Assembly (NCBI GenBank): GCA_000514715.1
Contig: AZWL01000046.1
Coordinates: 1-34,331, forward strand
Source: Streptomyces sp. CNH099
Lineage (GTDB): Bacteria > Actinomycetota > Actinomycetes > Streptomycetales > Streptomycetaceae
Direction of reading: 5' to 3'
DNA length: 34,331 nt
The notes beneath the pieces are model-generated. The model searched no databases, was not told where the DNA came from, and saw only the letters and a list, made by a program, of their open reading frames with translations. This document shows, in pieces, positions 22,478 to 30,519 of this stretch. Every line of letters begins with the position of its first letter. Positions within the stretch are counted from its first letter, which is position 1. The position numbers were made by a program, and so were the translations under genes.

Positions 22478-24331
22478 ATGCCCGCGCTGAGGTCCCGTAC
22501 CGTCACCCACGGCCGCAACATGGCGGGTGCCCGCGCCCTCATGCGGGCCTCGGGCGTAGCGAACGAGGACATCGGCAAGCCGGTCGTCGCCGTCGCCAAC
22601 AGCTTCACCGAGTTCGTCCCCGGCCACACCCACCTGGCCCCCGTCGGCCGCATCGTCTCCGAGGCGGTCAAGGCCGCCGGCGCGGTGCCGCGCGAGTTCG
22701 ACACGATCGCCGTGGACGACGGCATCGCCATGGGCCACGGCGGCATGCTCTACAGCCTGCCCTCCCGCGACCTCATCGCCGACTCCGTGGAGTACATGGT
22801 CGAGGCGCACTGCGCCGACGCCCTCGTCTGCATCTCCAACTGCGACAAGATCACCCCCGGGATGCTGATGGCCGCCCTCCGGCTGAACGTCCCCACGGTC
22901 TTCGTCTCCGGCGGCCCCATGGAGGCCGGCCGCGCCACCCTCGTGGACGGCACAGTCCGCAAGCTGGACCTGATCGACGCCATGGTGGACGCGGCGAACG
23001 ACGCCGTCTCCGACGCCGACGTGCTGCGCATCGAGGAGAACGCCTGCCCCACCTGCGGCTCCTGCTCCGGCATGTTCACGGCCAACTCGATGAACTGCCT
23101 GACCGAGGCCATGGGCCTCTCCCTGCCCGGCAACGGCTCGGTGCTCGCCACCCACACCGCCCGCAGGGCGCTCTACGAGGCCGCGGGGCGCACGGTCGTC
23201 GAGCTGGCCTCGCGCTATTACGAGCAGGACGACGCGACCGTCCTCCCGCGCAACGTCGCGACCCGCAGCGCCTTCGAGAACGCCATGGCCCTCGACATCG
23301 CCATGGGCGGCTCCACGAACACGATCCTGCACCTGCTGGCCGCCGCCCAGGAGGCCGGCCTCGACTACGGCCTGGCGGACATCGACGCCGTCTCCCGCCG
23401 GGTGCCGTGCCTGTCGAAGGTCGCGCCGAACGTCACCGCCAACGGGACGTATTACATGGAGGACGTGCACCGCGCGGGCGGCATCCCCGCCATCCTCGGC
23501 GAGCTGTACCGCGCCGGCCTGCTCAACGAGGACGTGCACGCCGTGCACTCCGACTCGCTCGCGGACTGGCTCAAGCGGTGGGACGTCCGCGGCGGCTCCC
23601 CGTCCCCCGAGGCCGTCGAGCTGTGGCACGCGGCGCCCGGCTGCGTGCGGTCGGCGACGGCGTTCTCGCAGTCCGAGCGCTGGGAGTCCCTGGACACCGA
23701 CGCCGAGGGCGGCTGCATCCGCTCCCTGGAGCACGCGTACACGAAGGACGGCGGGCTCGCGGTGCTCAAGGGCAACATCGCCGCGGACGGCGCCGTGGTG
23801 AAGACCGCGGGCGTCGACGCCTCCATCCTCACCTTCGAGGGCCCCGCGGTCGTCTGCGAGTCGCAGGAGGAGGCGTGCGACAAGATCCTCGGCAAGCAGG
23901 TCGAGGAGGGCGACGTCGTCGTCATCCGCTACGAGGGCCCCAAGGGCGGCCCCGGCATGCAGGAGATGCTCTACCCGACCTCGTTCCTCAAGGGCCGCGG
24001 CCTGGGCAAGGCGTGCGCGCTGGTCACCGACGGCCGCTTCTCCGGCGGCACGTCGGGGCTGTCCATCGGCCACGCCTCCCCGGAGGCGGCGGCCGGCGGT
24101 GCGATCGCGCTGGTCGAGGACGGCGACCCGATCCGCATCGACATCCCGAACCGCACCATCGAGCTGCTGGTCGACGAGGAGACGCTCGCCGAGCGCCGCG
24201 CGGCCCTCGGCGGGCGGTACGCGCCGAAGAGCCGCGAGCGCAAGGTGTCCACCGCCCTGCGGGCGTACGCGGCGATGGCGACGAGCGCCGACAAGGGCGC
24301 GGTGCGGGACGTCACCCAGCTGTCGGGCTGA
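22478..24331 (+). CDS. ilvD: Dihydroxy-acid dehydratase
   Basis: 617 residues, the E. coli-type length. It dehydrates 2,3-dihydroxy acids to 2-oxo acids in valine, isoleucine and leucine synthesis and carries an Fe-S cluster. Motifs: NSFTEFVPGHTHL (~41-53), CISNCDKITPGM with Cys122, ENACPTCGSCSGMFTANSMN with Cys190/193/196, GGSTNTILHL and, near the C-terminus, TDGRFSGGTSGLSIGHASPE. The N-terminal NSFTEFVPGH segment lacks the Cys of [2Fe-2S] forms, so a [4Fe-4S] enzyme is likely. ATG 22478 follows GGGAGGG by four nt. It is divergent from radA. Confidence 0.97.
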   Translation: MPALRSRTVTHGRNMAGARALMRASGVANEDIGKPVVAVANSFTEFVPGHTHLAPVGRIVSEAVKAAGAVPREFDTIAVDDGIAMGHGGMLYSLPSRDLIADSVEYMVEAHCADALVCISNCDKITPGMLMAALRLNVPTVFVSGGPMEAGRATLVDGTVRKLDLIDAMVDAANDAVSDADVLRIEENACPTCGSCSGMFTANSMNCLTEAMGLSLPGNGSVLATHTARRALYEAAGRTVVELASRYYEQDDATVLPRNVATRSAFENAMALDIAMGGSTNTILHLLAAAQEAGLDYGLADIDAVSRRVPCLSKVAPNVTANGTYYMEDVHRAGGIPAILGELYRAGLLNEDVHAVHSDSLADWLKRWDVRGGSPSPEAVELWHAAPGCVRSATAFSQSERWESLDTDAEGGCIRSLEHAYTKDGGLAVLKGNIAADGAVVKTAGVDASILTFEGPAVVCESQEEACDKILGKQVEEGDVVVIRYEGPKGGPGMQEMLYPTSFLKGRGLGKACALVTDGRFSGGTSGLSIGHASPEAAAGGAIALVEDGDPIRIDIPNRTIELLVDEETLAERRAALGGRYAPKSRERKVSTALRAYAAMATSADKGAVRDVTQLSG

Positions 24332-24406
24332 CCGGGACCCGCTCCGCGCCGGAGGGCCCCGTGCGCGAGGTCCGGAGGGGGTCGCGACACGCCGCGGGGG
24401 CTCCGC

Positions 24407-24412
24407 GATAAT
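24407..24412 (+). promoter_or_regulatory. -10 box of a leaderless promoter
   Basis: GATAAT lies 7 nt before the GTG at 24420, with no ribosome-binding site between. No good -35 is seen. It probably starts a leaderless transcript for the small membrane-protein gene. Confidence 0.5.
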
Positions 24413-24419
24413 CGGGTGC

Positions 24420-24923
24420 GTGAGCGACAACCAGCGGCCCGAGAGCCCCGACGGCGTGCCCCTGCCCGAGACCCTGCGGTTCTTCGGCACCACCTGGGTC
24501 GACCGCTCGGGCGGCTACTGGGCCCGCCGCGCCGGCCTGGCCGTCGGGGCCCTCGTGCTGGCCGCCGGCGGCGCGCTCCTGCTGGCGCTGTCGTTCAACG
24601 GACTGCAGCTGGCCGACAGCGGCGGCATCGTGCAGCTGCTGATGATCGTCGCCTTCGCGGTCTGCAGCTCGCTGGCCTTCACCCGCACCCTGGGCGGCTT
24701 CAGCCGCCCGCACGACGCCGGCCCGGCGGACAACTCGTGGCGGCCGATCCGGGTCATCGGCTTCGTCGGCGTGCTGGTGGCGTACACGGTGCGCAGCTTC
24801 GTCGAGGCGCCCGGCGAGGGCATGGTGCGCACGGACTACGAGCACCGGCTGCAGCAGTACGAGCGGCGGCGCTCGTCCCGCACGGGCAACCCGGCGAAGC
24901 GCAAACGCAAGAAGCGCCGCTGA
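24420..24923 (+). CDS. Small three-helix membrane protein, unknown function
   Basis: 167 residues with membrane helices at about 39-60, 69-88 and 109-126. The hydrophilic N-terminus includes LPETLRFFGTTWVDRSGGYW, and the strongly basic tail ends KRKRKKRR. No known domain is recognised; similar small proteins are commonly seen beside ilvD in Streptomyces-like genomes, by my recollection only. GTG 24420 is immediately preceded by the -10 box GATAAT, so translation is probably leaderless. It ends before a strong hairpin at 24981-25014. Confidence 0.75.
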   Translation: MSDNQRPESPDGVPLPETLRFFGTTWVDRSGGYWARRAGLAVGALVLAAGGALLLALSFNGLQLADSGGIVQLLMIVAFAVCSSLAFTRTLGGFSRPHDAGPADNSWRPIRVIGFVGVLVAYTVRSFVEAPGEGMVRTDYEHRLQQYERRRSSRTGNPAKRKRKKRR

Positions 24924-24980
24924 CCCGCACCGCCCGCCCGGCGCGCCCCGCGCCGTCCCGCCCCGCCGGCGGCGCAGGTC

Positions 24981-25014
24981 GGCGCGCCTCTCAGGGGAAA
25001 CCCTGAGCCGCGCC
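24981..25014. terminator. Hairpin with GAAA tetraloop after the small membrane-protein gene
   Basis: CTCAGGG (24990-24996), loop GAAA, CCCTGAG (25001-25007), with an outer GGCGC/GCGCC stem (24981-24985 and 25010-25014). It is a stable structure 58 bp past the stop codon and a probable terminator. Confidence 0.55.
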
Positions 25015-25056
25015 CGGAGGCACCCCGAGACGTCCCGGACATGTGTCAGTTCCCTT

Positions 25057-25081
25057 TGACAGGTCCTCCGGACACCTGTCA
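25057..25081. promoter_or_regulatory. Inverted repeat operator upstream of ArsR-like gene
   Basis: TGACAGGT (25057-25064) and ACCTGTCA (25074-25081) are perfect 8-bp inverted halves with a 9-bp spacer. A further TGTCAG is at 25044-25049, and TTGACA (25056-25061) could be a -35 within the operator. It ends 37 bp before the ArsR-like start and is a good candidate for autoregulation. Confidence 0.6.
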
Positions 25082-25118
25082 GCTTTGACTTACACACCGA
25101 CGCACGAAGGGGCCGCAG

Positions 25119-25523
25119 ATGGCTGGAACGCCCGCTCCGGCCCCGACCGGAGACGAACTGCTGAAGATCCTCGCGGCGCTCGGCAATCCGCACCGCCTGC
25201 GGATCGTCGCCGCGCTCCACGGGGGCCGGAACTACGTCAGCCGGCTCGCCCGCGAGATCGGCATGAGCCGCCCGCTGCTGCACATGCACCTGCAGCGGCT
25301 GGAGGCCGCGGGCCTGATCACCGGCTCGCTGGAGCTGTCCGAGGACGGCAAGGCGATGAAGTTCTACGAGGTGGTCTCGTTCCGGTACGAGCTGACTCCC
25401 GAGCTGATCGAGGAGGCCGCCCGCACCATCGGCGACGGTGACGGCGAGCCCGAGAGCCCGCCGCCCGGGAAGGACCAGACCGGCACCGGGAAGCCCGAGA
25501 CGGTGAAAGAGGAAGCCACATGA
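25119..25523 (+). CDS. ArsR-like winged-helix transcriptional regulator
   Basis: 134 residues. The winged helix spans ~12-88: LLKILAALGNPHRLRIVAAL, the recognition helix in REIGMSRPLLHMHLQRLEAA, and a wing with SEDGKAMKFYEVV. No metal-binding cysteines are present, so it is not a classical metal sensor. The C-terminal ~35 residues are polar. ATG 25119 has AAGGGG six nt upstream. Its stop overlaps the next start (ATGA at 25520-25523), so the small membrane protein is translationally coupled and probably its partner. The inverted repeat upstream suggests self-repression. Confidence 0.85.
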   Translation: MAGTPAPAPTGDELLKILAALGNPHRLRIVAALHGGRNYVSRLAREIGMSRPLLHMHLQRLEAAGLITGSLELSEDGKAMKFYEVVSFRYELTPELIEEAARTIGDGDGEPESPPPGKDQTGTGKPETVKEEAT

Positions 25524-25813
25524 ACGAGCAGACGGTGCACCTCGCCGACAGCGGTGAGACGGTCGGCGCCCTGGTCGGTGCGGTCGGCGCCGGCGGGTTC
25601 TTCGCGCTGCTGATCGTGGTCGTCTGGCAGATCGCCGCCACCTGGCGGGCCAAGATGATCGCCGCCCGCGAGGAGCAGTACCGGCAGCTGGCCGTGAAGT
25701 ACCAGCAGCTGCTGGAGGACAACCTCGAACTCCACCGCCGCAGCATCGACGAGCTGACCGAGGCCCGGCGCTCCATCACCTCGATGGAGAAGATGATGCG
25801 CGAGATCGAGTAA
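25520..25813 (+). CDS. Small membrane protein with coiled coil, coupled to ArsR-like gene
   Basis: 97 residues. One membrane helix at ~17-41 (ALVGAVGAGGFFALLIVVVW) is followed by a basic segment and a long amphipathic, probably coiled-coil helix to the C-terminus (EEQYRQLAVKYQQLLEDN and on). The coiled coil should lie in the cytoplasm. It starts within the stop of the regulator gene (ATGA), so one mRNA and close stoichiometry are expected. It may anchor or titrate the regulator; that is inference. No known family is assigned. Confidence 0.8.
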   Translation: MNEQTVHLADSGETVGALVGAVGAGGFFALLIVVVWQIAATWRAKMIAAREEQYRQLAVKYQQLLEDNLELHRRSIDELTEARRSITSMEKMMREIE

Positions 25814-25823
25814 CCGCAGCATG

Positions 25824-25859
25824 CGTACGGGCCGGAAGCGGCAACTTCCGGCCCGTACG
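25824..25859. terminator. 15-bp perfect stem-loop after the ArsR-like operon
   Basis: CGTACGGGCCGGAAG (25824-25838) pairs without mismatch with CTTCCGGCCCGTACG (25845-25859) across a 6-nt loop. It lies 10 bp past the small membrane-protein stop. No U-tract follows. It is the strongest hairpin in the window and a likely terminator. Confidence 0.65.
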
Positions 25860-25974
25860 AGGACGAAGCAATCCCCGGCACACTCACGCGCCACGGCCTG
25901 GTCGGCAAACCACAGCGGCCGCGGTGCGGGGCTGTCGTGCGCCCCGATTCACTTCTCTTGAAGGAGACCATCCC

Positions 25975-28101
25975 ATGTCCGCTCGGTTCAAGCAGCTCGT
26001 GGCTGCCCCCGGAGGACGCCGGACGAAATGGCTGGTACTGGCCGCCTGGATACTCCTCGTCGTCGCCCTCGGCCCGCTGGCCGGCAAGCTCGGCGACGTC
26101 GAGGACACCGGCCCCAACGCCTTCCTGCCGCGCAGCGCGGAGTCCGCCGAGCTGAACACGGAGCTGGAGAAGCTCCGCGGCGACCGCGACGACGAGATCA
26201 TGCCCGCCGTCGCCGTCTACAGCGTGCCGGACGGCGCGATGACGGACGCCGGCCGGCAGAAGGCGGCGGCCGACGTGCAGGCGTTCGCCCCGTACGTCGC
26301 CGCGGGCGAGCGGGTGACGCCGCCGGTGCCGTCCGACGACGGCGGCGCGCTCATGACCGTCGTGCCGCTCGTCGACGAGGACGACCTCGGCGGCACCGTC
26401 GACGCCGTACGCGAGGTGGCCGCCGACGGCGCCCCGCCCGGCGTCGACGTCGCGGTGGGCGGCCCGGCGGCATCCCTCGCCGACTCCGTCGCCGTCTTCG
26501 ACTCGCTCGACGTGACGCTGATGCTCGCCACCCTGGCCGTGGTCACCCTTCTCCTCCTGATGACGTACCGCAGCCCCGTCCTGTGGCTCTTCCCGGTGCT
26601 GGCCGTCGGCTTCGCCGCCGTCCTCACCCAGGCCGCCACGTACCTGCTCGCCAAGCACGCCTCCCTGCCCGTCGACCCGCAGTCCGCCGGCATCCTGATG
26701 GTGCTCGTCTTCGGCGTCGGTACGGACTACGCGCTGCTGCTCATCGCCCGCTACCGCGAGGAGCTGCACCGCCACGAGGACCGGCACGCCGCCATGCAGC
26801 TCGCGCTGCGCCGCACGTTCCCCGCGGTCCTCGCCTCGGCCGCCACCATCGCCGTCGGCCTGTCCTGCCTGTACTTCGCCGACATCAGCTCCTCCCGATC
26901 GCTCGGCCTGGTCGGCGCGGTGGGCGCGGTGTGCGCGTTCCTCGCCCTGGTGACGGTGCTGCCGGCGCTACTGGTCATCGTCGGCCGCTGGGTCTTCTGG
27001 CCGTTCGTGCCGCGCCACGGCACTCCCGTGCACGGGCACCGCACGGTGTGGTCCCGCATCGGCGCCGCGGTGGCGCGCCGGCCGCGCCGGTCGTGGCTGG
27101 TGTCGCTGGGCGTGACCGGCGCGCTCGCCCTCGGCGTCGTCGGCATGGACTTCGGGCTCAAGCAGTCGGAGCTGTTCCAGGACAAGCCCGAGTCGGTCGT
27201 CGCGCAGGAGCGCATCTCCGCGCACTACCCCTCCGGCGCCTCCGACCCCGCCGACATCGTGACGAACGCGGGCGCGAAGGACGCCGTACGGGCCGCGGCC
27301 GCGCAGGTGGACGGCGTCGCGGCGGTGGCGGACGGCGAGGCGGCCCGCGACGGCGGGCCGGCCGCGCTGCGCGTCACCCTCGACGACGCGCCCGACAGCG
27401 ACGCGGCCAAGGACACGGTCGACGCGCTGCGCACCGCGGTGGGCGCGGTTGACGGCGCGGACGCGCTGGTCGGCGGCACGACGGCGGAGGCGCTGGACAC
27501 CGAGCGGGCCGCGGACCGCGACCTGCGGACGGTGGTGCCGATCGTGCTGCTGGTGGTGTTCCTGGTGCTGATCGGGCTGCTGCGGGCGCTGGTGGCGCCG
27601 CTGGTGCTGCTCGCGACCGCCGTGCTGTCGTACGTGGCCGCGCTGGGCGCGTCGTACCTCCTCTTCGACCACGTCTTCGACTTCGCCGCGGTCGACTGGT
27701 CCATTCCGCTGATGGGCTTCGTCTTCCTGACCGCGCTCGGCATCGACTACAACATCTTCCTCGTGACCCGGGTCCGGGAGGAGGTCGCGGTCCAGGGGCA
27801 CGCGCGGGGCGTCATCGCCGGGCTGACGTCGACCGGCGGGGTGATCACGTCGGCCGGGGTCGTGCTCGCCGCGACGTTCTCGGTGTTCGCGGGGCTGCCG
27901 CTGGTGACGATGGCGCAGCTGGGCGTGCTGGTCGGCGTGGGCGTGCTGCTGGACACGTTCCTGGTCCGTACGGTCATGGTGCCCGCGCTGGCGCTCGACC
28001 TGGGCCGGTGGACGTGGTGGCCGGGCGCGCTGTTCCGGCGCGAGGCGCCGCAGGCGGCGGACGGCCCGGCCGCGGCGACGCTCCGGGGCCGTACGGCCTG
28101 A
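25975..28101 (+). CDS. MMPL/RND-family membrane transporter
   Basis: 708 residues with two halves of about six helices and two large extracytoplasmic loops, the MmpL/YdfJ layout. Proton-relay motifs are FGVGTDYALLLIARYREE in the first half and LGIDYNIFLVTRVREE in the second. The N-terminus FKQLVAAPGGRRTKWLVLAAW is typical. Members export lipids, lipid-linked compounds or drugs; the substrate is unknown. ATG 25975 has AAGGAG eight nt upstream. It follows the strong hairpin at 25824-25859, and the 115 bp between hold no clear operator. proC follows in the same direction after 67 bp. Confidence 0.92.
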   Translation: MSARFKQLVAAPGGRRTKWLVLAAWILLVVALGPLAGKLGDVEDTGPNAFLPRSAESAELNTELEKLRGDRDDEIMPAVAVYSVPDGAMTDAGRQKAAADVQAFAPYVAAGERVTPPVPSDDGGALMTVVPLVDEDDLGGTVDAVREVAADGAPPGVDVAVGGPAASLADSVAVFDSLDVTLMLATLAVVTLLLLMTYRSPVLWLFPVLAVGFAAVLTQAATYLLAKHASLPVDPQSAGILMVLVFGVGTDYALLLIARYREELHRHEDRHAAMQLALRRTFPAVLASAATIAVGLSCLYFADISSSRSLGLVGAVGAVCAFLALVTVLPALLVIVGRWVFWPFVPRHGTPVHGHRTVWSRIGAAVARRPRRSWLVSLGVTGALALGVVGMDFGLKQSELFQDKPESVVAQERISAHYPSGASDPADIVTNAGAKDAVRAAAAQVDGVAAVADGEAARDGGPAALRVTLDDAPDSDAAKDTVDALRTAVGAVDGADALVGGTTAEALDTERAADRDLRTVVPIVLLVVFLVLIGLLRALVAPLVLLATAVLSYVAALGASYLLFDHVFDFAAVDWSIPLMGFVFLTALGIDYNIFLVTRVREEVAVQGHARGVIAGLTSTGGVITSAGVVLAATFSVFAGLPLVTMAQLGVLVGVGVLLDTFLVRTVMVPALALDLGRWTWWPGALFRREAPQAADGPAAATLRGRTA

Positions 28102-28120
28102 CCTGCGGCGGTGTCCGGGC

Positions 28121-28129
28121 TGTGGATAA
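28121..28129 (-). promoter_or_regulatory. DnaA box upstream of proC
   Basis: TGTGGATAA is the reverse of TTATCCACA, the classical DnaA box. It lies 39 bp before the proC start, in the 67-bp gap after the MMPL gene. It is a second lone box, comparable to the one before ilvD. Confidence 0.45.
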
Positions 28130-28168
28130 CTCGGCGGGTTGTCGGGCGGCGGTGCGAGGATGGACGGC

Positions 28169-28996
28169 ATGACCCAGAAAGTCGCCGTACTCGGCGCCGG
28201 AAAGATCGGCGAGGCCCTGCTCTCCGGCATGATCCGCGCCGGCTGGTCGCCCGACGACCTGCTCGTGACCGCCCGCCGTCCCGACCGCGCGGAAGAGCTG
28301 CGCAAGCGCTACGGTGTCGAGCCCGTCTCGAACGGCGACGCCGCCAAGCGCGCCGACACCCTCATCCTCACCGTCAAGCCGCAGGACATGGGCACGCTCC
28401 TGGAGGACCTCGCGCCGCACGTGCCGGGGGACCGGCTGGTCGTCTCGGCCGCCGCCGGCATCCCGACGGGCTTCTTCGAGGAGCGGCTGCCGGAGGGCGC
28501 GCCGGTGGTGCGCGTCATGCCGAACACGCCGGTGCTCGTGGACGAGGGCATGTGCGTCATCTCCGCGGGGAAGCACGCGGTCGAGCAGCACATGCTGCGG
28601 ACCGAGGAGATCTTCAAGCCCGTCGGCCAGACGCTCCGCGTCCCCGAGGCGCAGCAGGACGCCGCCACGGCGCTGTCCGGCTCCGGCCCGGCGTACTTCT
28701 ACTTCCTCGTGGAGGCCATGACCGACGCCGGGATCCTCCTGGGCCTGCCGCGGGAGAAGGCGCACGACCTCATCGTCCAGGCGGCGATCGGCGCGGCGGT
28801 CATGCTGCGCGACAGCGGCGAGCACCCCGTCAAGCTCCGTGAGGCGGTCACGTCCCCGGCGGGTACGACGATCAACGCGATCCGCGAGCTGGAGAACCAC
28901 GGCGTGCGGGCCGCCCTGATCGCGGCGATCGAGGCGGCCCGCGACCGCAGCAGGGAGCTGGGCGCGGGCCCGGCGTCCGGCGGCAAGCGCGCGTAG
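28169..28996 (+). CDS. proC: Pyrroline-5-carboxylate reductase
   Basis: 275 residues. It reduces pyrroline-5-carboxylate to proline with NAD(P)H. The Rossmann motif VAVLGAGKIGEALLSGM is at the N-terminus, TVKPQDM near 80, VVRVMPNTPVLVDEGM near 121, and the P5CR signature segment ALSGSGPAYFYFLVEAM, EKAHDLIVQ and REAVTSPAGTTINAI follow. ATG 28169 is preferred because GAGGA lies nine nt upstream and the N-terminus MTQKVAVLGAG fits the family; ATG 28160 would add three residues. The response regulator follows after 11 bp, so the two are probably one transcript. Confidence 0.96.
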   Translation: MTQKVAVLGAGKIGEALLSGMIRAGWSPDDLLVTARRPDRAEELRKRYGVEPVSNGDAAKRADTLILTVKPQDMGTLLEDLAPHVPGDRLVVSAAAGIPTGFFEERLPEGAPVVRVMPNTPVLVDEGMCVISAGKHAVEQHMLRTEEIFKPVGQTLRVPEAQQDAATALSGSGPAYFYFLVEAMTDAGILLGLPREKAHDLIVQAAIGAAVMLRDSGEHPVKLREAVTSPAGTTINAIRELENHGVRAALIAAIEAARDRSRELGAGPASGGKRA

Positions 28997-29007
28997 GGCA
29001 GCCGCAG

Positions 29008-29766
29008 ATGCCGCCGCCACCGCCCCCGGAGCCGGGGGAGTCCCGGGAGCGCCACGAGTCGCCCGGGCGCGACACGATCAGGGTTCTGCTGGCAGACGAC
29101 GAGGCCATGGTCCGCGGCGGGGTGCGGGCCATCCTCGCCGCGGCGGACGACATCGAGGTCGTCGCCGAGGCCGGCGACGGGCGCGCGGCCGTCGAGCTGG
29201 CCCGGCGGCACCGCCCCGACGTCGCCCTGCTCGACATCCGCATGCCCGTGCTCGACGGCCTGGGCGCCGCCGCGGAGCTGCGCCGGGCCGCACCGGGAAC
29301 GGCGGTCGTGATGCTCACGACCTTCTCCGAGGACGAGTACATCGCCGGCGCGCTCGACAGCGGCGCCGCCGGCTTCCTGCTCAAGTCCGGCGATCCGTAC
29401 GAGCTGATGGCCGCCGTCCGCGCCGCCGCCGGTGGCGCCTCGTACCTCTCCCCGCACGTCGCCCGCCGCGTCATCCAGCGCGTCAGCGGCGGCCGGCTGA
29501 CCCGCGAGAAGGCGGCGCGCGAGCGCGCCGAGGCGCTCACGCCGCGGGAGCGCGAGGTGCTCGCCCTCGTCGGCGCGGGCCTGTCGAACGCGGAGATAGC
29601 CGGGCGGCTGCACCTCGTGGAGGGCACGGTGAAGGCGTACGTCAGCCAGGTGCTGGCGCGCCTGGAGCTGAAGAACCGGGTCCAGGCCGCGATCCTCGCC
29701 TACGAGGCGGGGCTGGCCGGCGCCGAAGGGGACGGCCCGCCCGCGCCGGGGCAGGGCCCGCGGTAA
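29008..29766 (+). CDS. NarL/FixJ-type response regulator
   Basis: 252 residues. A proline-rich start (~1-22) precedes a receiver domain with Asp30-Asp31, phosphoacceptor Asp76 (VALLDIRMPVLDG), the Thr switch in VVMLTTFSEDEY and Lys in FLLKSGDP. The C-terminal LuxR-type helix-turn-helix reads LTPREREVLALVGAGLSNAE then IAGRLHLVEGTVKAYVSQVL. It is the natural partner of the HisKA_3-type kinase at 30520, although dedA lies between them. It sits 11 bp after proC and has no TGACTTTCG site of its own. Its 3' end overlaps the 3' end of dedA by 67 bp on the other strand. Confidence 0.92.
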   Translation: MPPPPPPEPGESRERHESPGRDTIRVLLADDEAMVRGGVRAILAAADDIEVVAEAGDGRAAVELARRHRPDVALLDIRMPVLDGLGAAAELRRAAPGTAVVMLTTFSEDEYIAGALDSGAAGFLLKSGDPYELMAAVRAAAGGASYLSPHVARRVIQRVSGGRLTREKAARERAEALTPREREVLALVGAGLSNAEIAGRLHLVEGTVKAYVSQVLARLELKNRVQAAILAYEAGLAGAEGDGPPAPGQGPR

Positions 29767-30410
29767 GCGGCGTCGTCCGGCCGCCCGGCGTCCGCGCGGC
29801 CGGCGCGGCGCGCCCGCCGCAGGCGCACGGCCCGTACGCCCTCGTGCAGCAGCCAGATGCCGAACGCCAGCCCCAGCCCCAGCGCCACCCCCCGCAGCGG
29901 CTCGTCCTCGAACGCCGCGCCACCGGCGTAGCCGAGCGTCGTGCCGTAGACCGCCCAGGTCACGGCCGCGAGGAGCGCGTAGCGCGTGAAGGTCCGGCGC
30001 GGAAAGCCCGTCGCCCCCGTCGTCAGCGTGGCCGCCGTCCGGCCGCCCGGGATGTAGCGGGCCACGACCAGCACCAGCCCGCCCCGCTCCGCCAGCATCC
30101 GGCCCACCCGCTCGTACGCCCGCTGCGCCCGGCTCCCCGCCCGCAGCCGCTCGAAGACCCGCGGCCCGGCCCGGCGGCCGAGGGCGTACGACACGTGGTC
30201 GCCGGTCAGCGCCCCCGCGGCCGCCACCACCGCCACCAGCACCGCCTCCGGCTGCCCCTCCGCCGCCGCGAACACGCCCAGCGTGATCACCAGCGTCTCG
30301 CTCGGCACCACCGGGAAGAAGCCGTCCAGCGCGGCGATGCCGAAGAGCGCCAGGTACACCCACGGGGTGCTGACCACGCCCTCGACGGCGTGGATGATCG
30401 CGTCATTCAT
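29700..30410 (-). CDS. DedA family membrane protein (undecaprenyl-phosphate flippase family)
   Basis: 236 residues from ATG 30410. DedA/SNARE-assoc (PF09335) features: ALDGFFPVVPSETLVITLG near the N-terminus with the conserved acidic residue, GDHVSYALGRRAG, and VARYIPGGRTAATLTTGATG with the conserved Arg residues. There are about five to six membrane or re-entrant segments. Members of the family return undecaprenyl phosphate across the membrane in other bacteria; that role here is inferred. A GTG at 30419 is possible, but ATG 30410 is 7 nt after TAGCGT (30423-30418), with a TGACTTCCGTGC site 24 nt further up. The last ~35 residues are low-complexity and overlap the response-regulator gene end. 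Confidence 0.9.
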   Translation of the reverse strand: MNDAIIHAVEGVVSTPWVYLALFGIAALDGFFPVVPSETLVITLGVFAAAEGQPEAVLVAVVAAAGALTGDHVSYALGRRAGPRVFERLRAGSRAQRAYERVGRMLAERGGLVLVVARYIPGGRTAATLTTGATGFPRRTFTRYALLAAVTWAVYGTTLGYAGGAAFEDEPLRGVALGLGLAFGIWLLHEGVRAVRLRRARRAGRADAGRPDDAAYRGPCPGAGGPSPSAPASPAS

Positions 30411-30417
30411 GCAGTTC

Positions 30418-30513
30418 ACGCTAGGAACGCCGCGCGCACGCCGCCGCGCACGGAAGTCAGGACCCGCCCATGACTTTCGTCAGGTGCCCCGCGGCCCCCG
30501 CCCGCCGTACCGT
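30418..30513. promoter_or_regulatory. Divergent dedA/kinase promoters with shared TGAC sites
   Basis: Rightward: TGACTTTCGTCA (30471-30482), 25 nt, TACCGT (30508-30513), 6 nt, ATG of the kinase. Leftward on the minus strand: TGACTTCCGTGC (30459-30448), 24 nt, TAGCGT (30423-30418), 7 nt, ATG of dedA. The two sites form GTCA-N11-TGAC, with centres 23 bp apart. The 12-mer and all spacings match the PAP2 promoter at 18287-18352. Both transcripts should be leaderless. Confidence 0.72.
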
Positions 30514-30519
30514 GGCCGC

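Noticed and set aside
21953..24493. 846-codon minus-strand frame across ilvD and the radA upstream region
   Set aside because: It is antisense to ilvD and runs through GC hairpins; the product has no recognisable motif.
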